Source of the DNA: Amoebidium appalachense
Taxonomy: Eukaryota > Ichthyosporea
DNA length: 64,000 bases
Assembly (NCBI GenBank): GCA_963693365.1
Contig: CAVNZM010000010.1
Location: 5,766,001-5,830,000 of the forward strand
Reading direction: 5' to 3'
Part shown: positions 1 to 11,669 of the stretch, one piece after another
Position numbering within the stretch: position 1 is the stretch's first letter
Layout: each line of letters starts with the position of its first letter
Notes under the pieces: generated by a model
The model's database searches: none
Seen by the model: only the letters and a program-made list of their open reading frames with translations
Told to the model about the DNA's origin: nothing
Program-made: the position numbers and the translations under genes

Positions 1-76
1 TGTGATGGTGGTGGTGGTGGTTGTGTGTGTGTGTTAGTGGTGGTGGTGGTGGTGTGTATGTGTGTGTGTGCGTGTT

Positions 77-114
<38 letters not shown>

Positions 115-173
115 CGTGTATGTGTGTGTGTATGTGTGTTTGTGTGCGTGTGCGTGTGAGGTGTATGTTGGGG

Positions 174-1474
174 GTTTGAATGCGGAACACAGTACAAAGT
201 ACGCATACACGATGAGAAGCATGGTGCAGGACACATGCAAAGGCAAACATTCAAGTATGCAACATCAGCCATGCGCACAGTATGCGTCATAAGCAGAGCC
301 CATCCTCAGGGAGGGCCCAAGTCATCAATTGCGTCTGAGTTTCGACCCCTTAGCCCGCGTATATACGACGCTCCAACTCAAACAGCAGCATCAACTGAAC
401 TTGGGTGGGTCAACCCGTCTTGATCAAAGACGAGCAGGGTTGCTTATGCAAGCAAGGTGAGCAGAACGGTGAAGATGTGTGTGCAAACTAATGCAGTGCA
501 GCGAAAAACGCGTATGTGCTTACAGATGCACGACACAGAGCAACCATGCCCGGTTGCATGGAAGTAAAGATGTCTCCACACAGTGGTCTGTCCTGAAAGG
601 ACACCTCTGAAAGAAGACAGGGGGGGTTTGAATGCGGAACACAGTACAAAGTACGCATACACGATGAGAAGCATGGTGCAGGACACATGCAAAGGCAAAC
701 ATTCAAGTATGCAACATCAGCCATGCGCACAGTATGCGTCATAAGCAGAGCCCATCCTCAGGGAGGGCCCAAGTCATCAATTGCGTCTGAGTTTCGACCC
801 CTTAGCCCGCGTATATACGACGCTCCAACTCAAACAGCAGCATCAACTGAACTTGGGTGGGTCAACCCGTCTTGATCAAAGACGAGCAGGGTTGCTTATG
901 CAAGCAAGGTGAGCAGAACGGTGAAGATGTGTGTGCAAACTAATGCAGTGCAGCGAAAAACGCGTATGTGCTTACAGATGCACGACACAGAGCAACCATG
1001 CCCGGTTGCATGGAAGTAAAGATGTCTCCACACAGTGGTCTGTCCTGAAAGGACACCTCTGAAAGAAGACAGGGGGGGTTTGAATGCGGAACACAGTACA
1101 AAGTACGCATACACGATGAGAAGCATGGTGCAGGACACATGCAAAGGCAAACATTCAAGTATGCAACATCAGCCATGCGCACAGTATGCGTCATAAGCAG
1201 AGCCCATCCTCAGGGAGGGCCCAAGTCATCAATTGCGTCTGAGTTTCGACCCCTTAGCCCGCGTATATACGACGCTCCAACTCAAACAGCAGCATCAACT
1301 GAACTTGGGTGGGTCAACCCGTCTTGATCAAAGACGAGCAGGGTTGCTTATGCAAGCAAGGTGAGCAGAACGGTGAAGATGTGTGTGCAAACTAATGCAG
1401 TGCAGCGAAAAACGCGTATGTGCTTACAGATGCACGACACAGAGCAACCATGCCCGGTTGCATGGAAGTAAAGT
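174..1474 (-). repeat. Three-copy 452-bp tandem array of the dispersed element (subfamily A)
   Basis: Units 174-625, 626-1077 and 1078-1474 are essentially identical; the last is cut before the 47-bp spacer. Each unit starts after a short G run with TTTGAATGCGGAACACAGTA, contains the shared AAGCAGAGCCCATCCTCAGGG core and ends GCATGGAAGTAAAG. The strand given is the tRNA-like reading direction, in which the unit ends in C residues. Short reading frames here are not conserved proteins. The array lies in the PAT1 gene region, where no exon was found. Confidence 0.9.
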
Positions 1475-1569
1475 GTATGTTGGGGGGAGAGAGGTGTGTT
1501 GGGGAGAGGGAGGGGAGGAGGGGGAAGGAGGGGGGGGGGGGGGGGGGGGGGGAGGGGGGGGTCTTATAC

Positions 1570-2147
1570 GCTGACTGTGATGACACGGGTGCCACATGCA
1601 GCAGGGCATAGAGCTTATCGATCATGGTGGCACGGTGGGCAAGCGGCCCGGCCCTGTGCAAATTAGAACACCCAGGATTTATGTTTGTGGTCAGTCACCG
1701 CACTACCACCCTTGCTATTTGGCTTGAGTGTCCAATGTCCAACGATGTCCCCCCCCCCTCCTCCCCCCTCCCTCCCCCCCACCACCCCCTCCACCTCTCT
1801 TCCTCCCCATCCCTCCCCCCCAACATTAAAGAGAAAGGAAAAAAGAATCTCACACGCCTTCCCATTTTCCTAGTGTACACCACTGTGCCTACCCCCCCCC
1901 CTCCCCCCCCTCCCCCCGCGCCCTCAGCATACACTACCGGTCCACGCAGGCACATAGCATATATATACACACACACACATGAATCAAGAGGTTATGAATG
2001 CATATTGACATCTAAAATCCCTGTAGGTGCTTCACTTCAAAGAGGAATTTTTTATTTAACTATATTTTTTATCTTTTTATTTTATTTCCCATTATTTTAG
2101 TTCATTTTATTTATTTATTTTTATTTATTATTTATTTTTATTTTATT

Positions 2148-2191
<44 letters not shown>

Positions 2192-2669
2192 CCTTTCTTG
2201 TGGGGGCATGACGGCTATCTCGTTGTCCAAGTCTTCGATGGCAAGAAGCTGTTTGTAAGCTGCAGGGGTAAAAGAGGGAGGGTACGTGAGATATGTGCAC
2301 AAGCTCGCACGAAGTTGTTAAACACACACACTCTAACATACATATGGGCGTGCACACACGCGCAAGCACGCATATGCGCACGCACACACACACGCACGCA
2401 CTGCGCACACACATGCACACGTACACACAGCCATAGGCACACGTACACAGGCAAAGGCACACGCACGCTCGCACACACTAACACATTCAAGAGATCACAG
2501 TCTTCCCGCCTTCCACCAAAATCCACCCACGCACACACACGCACACACACACACACACATTGACGCGCCCACCCATACCACCACCCCCTCCCCCTCCCCT
2601 CTCCCTCTTCAAAAAACCCGAAACAAAAAAAAAACGCACATACACACACACACACGCACACACACGCAC

Positions 2670-2717
<48 letters not shown>

Positions 2718-3192
2718 CCACACCCACACCCACACCCACACATCCGCCCCCACCCACACCCACATACACACACACATCTCCCAAACACACACACACACTC
2801 ATCCACCCCCCCCCCCCCCCCCTCCCCTTCCCCCCCCCAACTCCCCCCCCTCCCCCCCCCCCCCCCCCCCAACCAAACACACACACACCTGTCTCCATTG
2901 ACATCAGCAACTTCCTTCGTGCCGATGTTGGCCCCGTAGACTCCTGCCGTGTGACGGCCACATCGATCAGTGGCTTAGGGGCATGGATGGACCCTGCCGG
3001 AAGCTTACCAAGCGTGTTCTCAAACACAACTGTGTGTGTGTGTGTGTGTGTGGTGGTGGGGGGGGGGGGGGGGGGGGGGGGGGGAGGGTTAGGTGGGTAG
3101 ACGGGTGGGTGAGGGTGTGTGTGTGTGGGTGAATGGGTGGGTGTGGGTGTGGGTGTGGGTGTGGGTGTGTGTGTGCGTGTGTGTGTATGTGT

Positions 3193-3254
<62 letters not shown>

Positions 3255-3319
3255 ATGTGTGTGTGCATGTGTGTACGCGTGTGTGTTTGTGTGGGCATTT
3301 GTGTACGTGTATGTATGTG

Positions 3320-3351
<32 letters not shown>

Positions 3352-3366
3352 TGCGCGCGTGCGTGC

Positions 3367-3441
<75 letters not shown>

Positions 3442-3445
3442 GAGC

Positions 3446-3509
<64 letters not shown>

Positions 3510-3800
3510 ACCCCCGTGTTAGGCACGGTGTGTGTGTGTTGGGGGGTGACGGGGGAGGAGGGGCGGAGGGGGGAGAGGGAGAGGATGGGGACGGAGGGGG
3601 AAGATAAGAAAAAGCTTATCAGCATACAGGACTGCATCCCCGTCACCCTGTGCTTATCCAAGCATCATTCATCGTGTATTGGGCCCATAAGCAATGAATG
3701 CACACACCACCCCGCCTCTCCGGCCCAATGTACCCTGGAAATCCCAAGCATGTACATATGTACCATCACAACCACCCCTCTCCCATCCCCCCCTCCCCTC

Positions 3801-3841
<41 letters not shown>

Positions 3842-3940
3842 CTCGCCCCCCCCCCCTTCCCACACACACACACACACAACAAGCAGGAACGCATGGCCGC
3901 GCTCGTCCACGCATGCACGCACACACGCACGTGCACACCC

Positions 3941-3973
<33 letters not shown>

Positions 3974-4035
3974 AACACACACACACAAACACACACAAAC
4001 ACATACACAAACACACACACACAAACACACACACA

Positions 4036-4107
<72 letters not shown>

Positions 4108-5540
4108 AACACACACACACACAAACACACACACACAAACACACACACACACAAACACACACACAAACACACACACACAAACACACACACAAACACACAC
4201 ACACACACACACACACTCCCTCCCCCTCCCCTCCCACACACACGCCCCCCCCCCCCCCCCCCCCCCCCCCCCACACCCCCACCCCACCCCACCCCCTACA
4301 CATACACAAGCCCCTGGCATTCACCTTCAGAACAACATCCATACTTCCCCACTTTCACACACATCCTGCACACCACAACCACACAAGCTTGCACCACTCT
4401 ACGCACTTGGCTCGTATTTTCTGGCCTGGTGGTGGCTCTTTGCAAGCAGCAGCCGTGGATGGCTGCCTTGTTCCTGCGCCAGCCGCTTAAGGTTGTACGC
4501 CTGGGGGATCACACACACAGTCAGTGACATAAGACGACTTAAGGGATGTGATGTTATTGGTGTGAATGTCGCGGACACAAATTTATGACTCAATGAAAGG
4601 GGGTTTCTTAATAGGGATCCGGGTCGGGTCATACCTAGAAGAAATTTACGCTTTATGTTTGGCATGATGTGCATCAAACCGCATGTTGGCCTGACCCGAA
4701 AGGGCCCATAACTGTGGGTGTGTTCGAATGGATGTGCCATCCAGGACTTTATGATAGCAACTCTACGCAGATGGCAACGATGACTATTTTTGTACTATAT
4801 TGGCATCAGGTTTGCACGGCAGATTTCATATACTAGATAGAAAAGAACTTGTGCGCACTGAAAAAAAAAAGGGGGGTGTGGGGGGGTGTGGGGAGGATGT
4901 GTGTGTTGTAGGGGGGGGGAGGGGGGGGAAGGGGGGGGGGGGGGAGGGGGAGGGGGGGGGGGGGGGGGGAGGGGAGGGGGGGGAGGGGGGGGGGGGGGGT
5001 TGAATGTGTCAATAAGTACGAAGTACACAAGAACAAACGGATAACACGATGCAGACTGCAAGCCATACATAAAGAGTATGCATAATAAGCAGAGCCCATC
5101 CTCAGGGGGGGGGCACGTCATCCACAGTACCCGAGTTTCGACCTATTCACCTCGTTAACGAAACCCAACTTAGATACTGTTTCACTTGAACATGGGTAGG
5201 TCACCCGTCTTGATCAGAGACGAGCAGGGTTGCTTATGCAGGCAAGGGCAGTGGGAAAGGCCGGGGGTTAAAGTTGCAGCAGTAAGCAGAAGCAAGAAAA
5301 ATATAGATAGGAACTCAGGAGACGGGGCTTCTGGAAAGCTCCCCCGTCGCTACCTAAGTCGATACTTCCCTGGCTAACATACTACACCAGCTGAAAAGAA
5401 TTAAGTCCCGAAGGCCGCAGAATTCGCAATCAGAGGGGAAAGGGGGGGGGGGGGGGGGAGGGGGGAGGGGGGAGGGAAGTGGGGCTTTCTTTTTCTCTTT
5501 TGCCTTGTGCTTTTCTTTTTACAATTTATCTTTTTCTTGT

Positions 5541-5578
<38 letters not shown>

Positions 5579-6031
5579 CCTGGAAGTAATAATCATTCAA
5601 CTGGGGGTTGTTGGTTTGCAGCTGCGACATCTGCACTCGGATGATAAAGTCCTGCACGTGCCATGGTGGTCAGTGAATACTCACAGACCTGCCCATGGCT
5701 GGCCACACGAACACACGCACACACACACACACAGGCACAACTCGCACACACCGGGGGAAGGAGGGGCGGGCGGGGGGAGGGGGGGAGGGAGGGGGGAGAG
5801 AAGGGGGCGGTTACCTTTTCTGAACGTGTCATCAGGTTATCATAGCCTGGGGGCATTTGCATCGGGGGACCACCCATCATCGGGGACATGTGCATGTGGG
5901 GGGACCCGGGCATGCCCATCCCTGCAGCATGCATGCACACAGTCAGTAATGGTGGTTGATGTGTCTGTGTGTGTGTAGCTACGATTATGGTGTTTGTCGT
6001 TTGTGGTGAGTGTGCTGGTGGTGTGTTTTTC

Positions 6032-6066
<35 letters not shown>

Positions 6067-6321
6067 AATCACGATTATGGTGTTTGTCGTTTGTGATGGG
6101 TGTGCGGGTGGTGGTTTGGTGTGTGGGTTGTGTGTGTGTGTGTGTGTGTGGAAAAGTCTCGGTGGAGTCATGAGAGGAGATCAGTAGCAAAGATTAGGGG
6201 AGATCGGAGGATAGGGTGGGGAAAGAGAGAGAGTCGGAGGGGAGACGTAGAGGGAGTGCTCGAAGGATCTATGGAGAGGCGCGAGATGCATGGCCGAGAA
6301 TGTGCCTGTATTTAATGCCTT

Positions 6322-6357
<36 letters not shown>

Positions 6358-6405
6358 TTCCCCCCTCGACCATCATCATCACCACCACCACCGCCACCGC
6401 CAAAA

Positions 6406-6436
<31 letters not shown>

Positions 6437-7967
6437 AGGGGGGGGGGGAATGGGGCGGGGAAGAGGGGGGGGCAGGGTAGGCATTTGTGTTGTTGAGAAC
6501 GAGGCACACGTTCATGACAGACAGCAAAATGCAGGTTGCAAAGCGCAAATAATGAGCATGCATGATAAGCCCAGAGCCGGGGCAACGGCAGGCGCCGGGC
6601 GGGGGGGGGGGGGGGGCAGGGGCAAAACCTTGCATGGGTGATGGCACACGGTGGTGGGGCATCATTGGCGACTGGTTGGGTCCGTACGGGCCCATGCCTG
6701 GGTGGCCCTGTGTGTGGAATGTTAGGCATAGTTTGTCACATTTTATGCTTTCCCATCCAGCATTCCAAAACAGCACTCTCAGACCACCGTTTATACAAGA
6801 AGGCAGTGAGAGTTACCGGCTTTAGTTCCTGCATATCGTTCAACAAGATGCTGTTATTTCCTAAGCAGCCGAGCGCTATCAAATGAACAAATAAATAATA
6901 ACTGACTAAATAAATAAACAAGTAAATAACTAAAGACAACACTAATTCAAAACTAGGCAAAATGGTTGCATACCTGTGGTGGGGGGTATGGCATGGGCAT
7001 GCCGTATGGCGGCATTCCATAGGGTCCGGGCGATGGCCCCTGGTTGCGATCGGGACCACCTAAAACAGTCCTGCATTAGCAAGGAACGGGGAGGAGAGCA
7101 GGAGAAAGAAATGCAGAAAAAATATAGGGAAGAAAGACTCGAAGAACAATGAAAAATAAGCATCCTTCAAGTTTTCTTATCTTATCTCTCCTCTTCTCTC
7201 TTCTCTGCGTTATCCTTTAAAAAATCAAATCAAATCTTAGGTGTTGTGATTGGATATGTGGATGCAGAACACGTAAAAATCACCTTGCGTCTGAGGACCA
7301 AACCTGGCGTTTGACTTCTCACAGAAAGGGAGGGCAGGGGACAGGGCAGGGGAGGGGGGGGGGGGGGGGGGTTGAATGCGTCATAAAGTACGAAGTACAC
7401 AAGAACAAACAGATAACACGATGCAGAATGCAAATCATACATAAAGAGTATGCATAATAAGCAGAGCCCATCCTCAGGGGGGGTCCACGTCATCCACAGT
7501 ACCCGAGTTTCAACCCATTCACCTCGTTAACGAAACCCAACTCAGATACTGTTTCACTTGAACATGGGTAAGTCACCCGTCTTGGTCAGAGACGAGCAGG
7601 GTTACTTATGCAGGCAAGGGCAGTGGGAAAGGCCGGGGGGGGGGGGTATGTGCTAAAGAGCTCGAAGTACGGCCGGGGGAGGGTAGGGGGGGGGGGGGGG
7701 GGGGGGGGGTTAGTATGTGCTAAAGTACACATTCATGACGAACAACCCACCTTGGCGCATCCTCTGTTCCAGCTCAGCGGCGGACATTGGATGACCATCG
7801 GGGCCAGGGGGAGGCCGTGGGGGGCCATAGCCCGGCATGTACGGTGGCATCTGAACAACCCCACAGTCAGCACACCCCACAAGAAAAAGTCTCCCTTCTC
7901 CTCCCCCCCCCTCCCCCCAACCACCACCACCACCACCACCACCAAATTAAACCAAAAAAAGGAAGAA

Positions 7968-7999
<32 letters not shown>

Positions 8000-8472
8000 A
8001 CACGCACACACACACACGCGCGCGCGCATGCGCACACATACACACACACACACAAACACATACACAAGCAAACAGGCAGCACACACACACACACACACAC
8101 ACACATCCCCCTCCCCCCCCCCTCCCTCCCCCTCCCCCCCCCCCCCCCCCACCCACCCACCCACACACACACACACACATTCACTCACCGGGCCACCAGG
8201 AAACATGCCCGGTGGGGGCATTTGCTGTGCCCCCCCCCGTGCAAAAAGCATAGACGGGTCCACTCTTTGCATGGGACTGGTGCCCCCCTGGACAGGTGGC
8301 ATGCCCCCGGCTGCATTCTTGGCTTCTCCCAACTGTACACAGACATGTTAGCAGACGACAGGGGGGGGAGGGGGGGGGGGGGGAGGGGGGGGGGGGGGGG
8401 GGGGGGGAGGGGGAGTGTCTGTGACGAAGGGAAGGGAAGGCGGGCGGGGAGGGGAGGCGGGGAGGGGAGGAG

Positions 8473-8507
<35 letters not shown>

Positions 8508-8588
8508 GACCCCCAGGAATTTTTCTTTTTTTTTCTTTTCTTTTTCTCTCTCTTTTTCTTTTTCTTTTTTTTTTTTTGTTGTTGTTGT

Positions 8589-8628
<40 letters not shown>

Positions 8629-8782
8629 GTTGGAGGCTATTGAAAACTGTACATAAATCACAGAGAGTCAAACAAACACAACGCGAAGAAAACATACCAA
8701 GTCCCCGGGGGTTATAAGGTTCTGCTGTCCGGCCCATGCGCCACCCTGTGTCAGCGCAAAGTTAGCTTTCCGAGGAAGAAAG

Positions 8783-8822
<40 letters not shown>

Positions 8823-8917
8823 AGATGGAGGGGAAGGTGTGTTTTATACGGAGGGAGAGGTAAATTGTCATGACAGCCAAGGTAATGTAGATGCCCACCG
8901 GTAGGGTGGGGGAAGGG

Positions 8918-8953
<36 letters not shown>

Positions 8954-9033
8954 TGCGTCATAAAGTACGAAGTACACATAAACAACGGATAACACAATGC
9001 AGAGTGCAAACCATACAAAAAGAGAGAGAGAGT

Positions 9034-9089
<56 letters not shown>

Positions 9090-9930
9090 ACTTCCTTCTT
9101 ATTCCACTCTCATGCCAGAGTTTAAAGGACTGGGTACATGCAACAGAATAAGATCCTAAAGGGAGAGACCTTTTCCCTTCTGACATTCATCATTCTAATT
9201 TAGATGATGTAGTACAAAAAACATGACGGAATGTAGATGATGTGAGCAGGATTAACTATTCGGCTTCATGAGTACTAGTTAGAAAGCCGAGGCTTGATTG
9301 TGCTAAACTTACATACACGTCACTCACGCCAAAAATCATTTATATTGCTTGATAAAATCAGAAGGCCAGTACCAAAATCTTTCATTATGTCAACAAAAAC
9401 ATAAATTTTCCTCCACAAAATCAGAAAGCGGCTACCTGATTGTTTCCTAGTACTCATGCAAACGCCGGTGCCAATAATCAGAACTTACTAAACTTGCTTC
9501 ACAAAGTCAGAAATTCGTTGCCATATTCCCGTACTTTCAAAATATCCATGCACCAGACAATTAACCCAGCCCATTTTTCTTATAACGTGCCATACCTGCT
9601 GTTGTTGCTGTGCTGCAAAGATTCCAAGTCCCCCCTGACATTATCCTCCTGTCAGAAAGATGGCCGGCAGAAACAAATTCGACATCCATTTCTGGTGCTA
9701 CCCTCTTACCACCTCCCCCCCCCCCCCCCCCCCCTTCCCTCCTCCCCCCCCCCCCCTTCCCCCCCTCCCCTCCCCCCTTCTCCCCCCCCCCCCCCTCTCC
9801 CCCCCGGGGCCGAGAGACAGTCTCCTTGGGTGGGTGTATTTCCTGTTCTCCATCTCCCACCTCCACTCTGTGCCTAAATACAATCAGGTACCTTGAGAAG
9901 GTCACCTGGAAGTTGAAAGACATCAGGCAG

Positions 9931-9977
<47 letters not shown>

Positions 9978-10113
9978 GGGAGCATACACAGGCACAGGCA
10001 CACGCGCACACACACACACACACACACACACCACACGCATGCGCTTACACACACAGAGAGAGGGTGGGAGGAGGGGGGGGGAAGGGGGGGGAGGGGGGGG
10101 GAGGGAGAGAGTA

Positions 10114-10148
<35 letters not shown>

Positions 10149-10180
10149 CGTGACAAACACACACACACACACACACACAT

Positions 10181-10251
<71 letters not shown>

Positions 10252-11669
10252 CCTTTTCTAGTTTGTCTTGAACCTTCAACTTTGACAGTTCAAGCTCCAA
10301 CTCCACCTCTTGCAGGGTCTGGAAAGAGAGGCGGAGAGAGTCAGTTCAAAAATATAGTATTAGTTGTGCAGGAATGATGGGCCCGGGGGGGGAGGGGGGG
10401 GGAGGGGCGAAAGGGGTGGGCAGGCGGAGGAGGCGAGGGGGTAACGGGGAGGGGGGGGGGGAGGAGGGGGGTTGGTATGCTGGGGCTCGTGCGTGTGGTG
10501 TGTGCGGGTGTGAGTGTGCGGGTCTGTGTGTGTGTGTGTGTGTGTGTGTGCCTCTGTCCGTGCCTGAATGTAGTCTTCGTGCAAGTGAATGTATGCCTTG
10601 CATGTACTGTGTTTGTAAACGGGTGAAGCATCTATGGGTGTTTGGAAACACAGGCGTGTGGTGTTGTTGGAAGAAAATGGGGGCAAGAGCCGAAGGTGAT
10701 GTCTGATGCGTCAGGGTGTTAGGGCTCTAACCTTGCCTGGCCTCTGGTCCGGATTCACCCATTCCTCTGTGGGGCCACAAGCACGTTCAGTTCCAGCTCT
10801 TTAACTTGCGAGGTAAATAAAAACATGAACAACAAAAGGGTACCTGCGAAGAGCCCCCGCATCTTGGGCTACTCTAATATAGTAAAAAGCCAATAGAATT
10901 GCAATTATGGTGCACAAAGCTGTCATTCTCTTTACCTTGCTAGTGAAACTTGCACCAAAGTTTGTGCATGTGCCGGCCACAACTTAACGGAACTAGCATG
11001 CCCTTAGAACGAAAACTGAGGATAACGTGGACACACCCTAGGTCTGTTGGTAAGCTGCCTGAAACCCTGCTGACCCGGGAAAGTTAGAAAACGGAGGTGA
11101 TCGAAAAAGTGGTGCGGTAAAGAAGAGAGAGCACGCGGGGGGGACCCGATGGGGGAGGGAGAGTGTTGGGGGAAAGGGGAGGAGGGGGGGGGGGGGGGGG
11201 GGGGGGGGAAGGGAGGGATAACCGAGATCATCAGCGAAAGTCTCATCGTTAAGTTCGTCCTTATCAACCAGTTGGTCTGCTCCGTCAACGGTGATGTCCT
11301 CAAGCTCTCCCGCAAAGGCATCCTTATCAAGAGTAGGCTGCACAAGAAAAAGAACAAGTCAAAAAACAGACTAGAGTGTGTGTGCTGACCAAGTGAACGG
11401 AGCTAGGAGCGCATAAGCCAGTGACAGAACACTGGCAGCAACACTACTGGGGAGATAAAAGGATGGGGTCAAGAAAACATTGTTCATCAGTCCGCACAAA
11501 GCCCTTCTCTTGGCAGAGAGCATAAGATGACCCGGTGAGACGGGAAGAAGACAGCTTCTCTCACATTTCTGGCCTAAACTGACACTCTCACAAGCAATAG
11601 GTACAGGTCGTTCGCCAAGCATACCGTGGCGAAGTCAAAAAACCCGCCGCCACCACCCTGGCCCTCCAT
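1570..11669 (-). CDS. PAT1: PAT1-like mRNA decapping/decay factor, 3' part beyond the left edge
   Basis: PAT1/PATL1 proteins scaffold decapping factors and the Lsm1-7 complex in P-bodies. Exons (minus strand, 5'->3'): 11669-11625, 11337-11223, 10766-10732, 10318-10250, 9634-9596, 8745-8698, 8332-8189, 7850-7751, 7059-6974, 6707-6629, 5921-5815, 5651-5580, 4500-4407, 3029-2889, 2259-2193, 1653-1570. All junction phases agree, giving 441 codons before the last donor. The N-terminus has FFDFAT followed by an acidic [10 protein letters not shown] stretch typical of PAT1. Middle exons are rich in Met, Pro, Gly and Gln (MPPY, PMPYPPP, SPMM). The signature core follows: [32 protein letters not shown] and [12 protein letters not shown], matching the PATL1 order. 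The C-terminal helical domain must lie left of position 1570; I found no further exon in 1-1569. Exons 9634-9596 and 8745-8698 are the least certain; an alternative 14-nt exon near 9900 was not adopted. Intron phase plus motif order make the family call firm. Confidence 0.9.
2600..4300. repeat. Block of (CA)n, (GT)n, (GC)n and C/G homopolymers around a PAT1 exon
   Basis: (CA)n at about 2640-2716, C runs 2806-2870, G run near 3058-3084, (GT)n with GCGC at 3116-3509, CA tract with interspersed CACAAACA at 3806-4216, and a C run 4244-4272. Only exon 3029-2889 interrupts it. Apparent long Thr/His or Val/Cys reading frames here are repeat translations. Confidence 0.95.
4596..4711 (+). mobile_element. 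MITE-like element, copy 1
   Basis: GGGGGTTTCTTAATAGGGAT, CCGGGTCGGGTC and GCCTGACCCGAAAGGGCCCA match, in order, the reverse complement of 20417-20552. Terminal repeats are decayed here. In a PAT1 intron. Confidence 0.65.
4980..5300 (-). repeat. Subfamily B dispersed element beside a G run
   Basis: Starts after poly(G) with TTGAATGTGTCAATAAGTAC, carries AAGCAGAGCCCATCCTCAGG, GAGTTTCGACCTATTC, ACCCGTCTTGATCAGAGACG and ends near GCAGTAAGCAGAAGCAAG. It shares the middle and the poly(G) head with subfamily A but differs elsewhere. Lies in a PAT1 intron. Confidence 0.82.
6412..6605 (-). repeat. Diverged relative of the dispersed element
   Basis: G-rich head, then GAGGCACACGTTCATGACAG, AAATGCAGGTTGCAAAGCGC and GATAAGCCCAGAGCCGGGGC, paralleling the family order. 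In a PAT1 intron directly before exon 6707-6629. Confidence 0.5.
7346..7640 (-). repeat. Subfamily B dispersed element beside a G run
   Basis: G run then TTGAATGCGTCATAAAGTAC through GCAGGCAAGGGCAGTGGGAA; near-identical to the copies at 4980 and 48043. Between PAT1 exons 7850-7751 and 7059-6974. Confidence 0.82.
7960..8190. repeat. (CA)n/C-run tract
   Basis: (CA)n with CGCGCG interruptions followed by C-rich sequence and a short (CA)n, lying between two PAT1 exons and ending at the donor of exon 8332-8189. Confidence 0.9.
8917..9020 (-). repeat. Short subfamily B fragment beside a G run
   Basis: Poly(G), then ATGCGTCATAAAGTACGAAG and CAGAGTGCAAACCATAC. Only the G-proximal end of the element remains, as expected for a 5'-truncated retro-copy whose tail is the C run of the other strand. 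Confidence 0.72.
10127..10249. repeat. (GA)n then (CA)n microsatellites
   Basis: About 20 bp of GA followed by roughly 90 bp of CA ending exactly at the donor of PAT1 exon 10318-10250 (donor GTGTGTG is itself the repeat). Confidence 0.9.

Noticed and set aside
235-1327. Repeated 62- and 84-codon frames in the 452-bp array
   Set aside because: They recur only because the DNA is repeated; the same element elsewhere breaks these frames, and no known protein is matched.
3093-4490. Long open frames of Val-Cys or Thr-His repeats
   Set aside because: They are translations of (GT)n/(CA)n in all frames and both strands, with no conserved sequence. The same holds at 22343, 24776, 35101, 50743, 54143 and elsewhere.
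9888-9901. 14-nt PAT1 exon (VTFS) between AG and GT
   Set aside because: Including it breaks the phase with the next exons; direct joining of 10318-10250 to 9634-9596 keeps frame.
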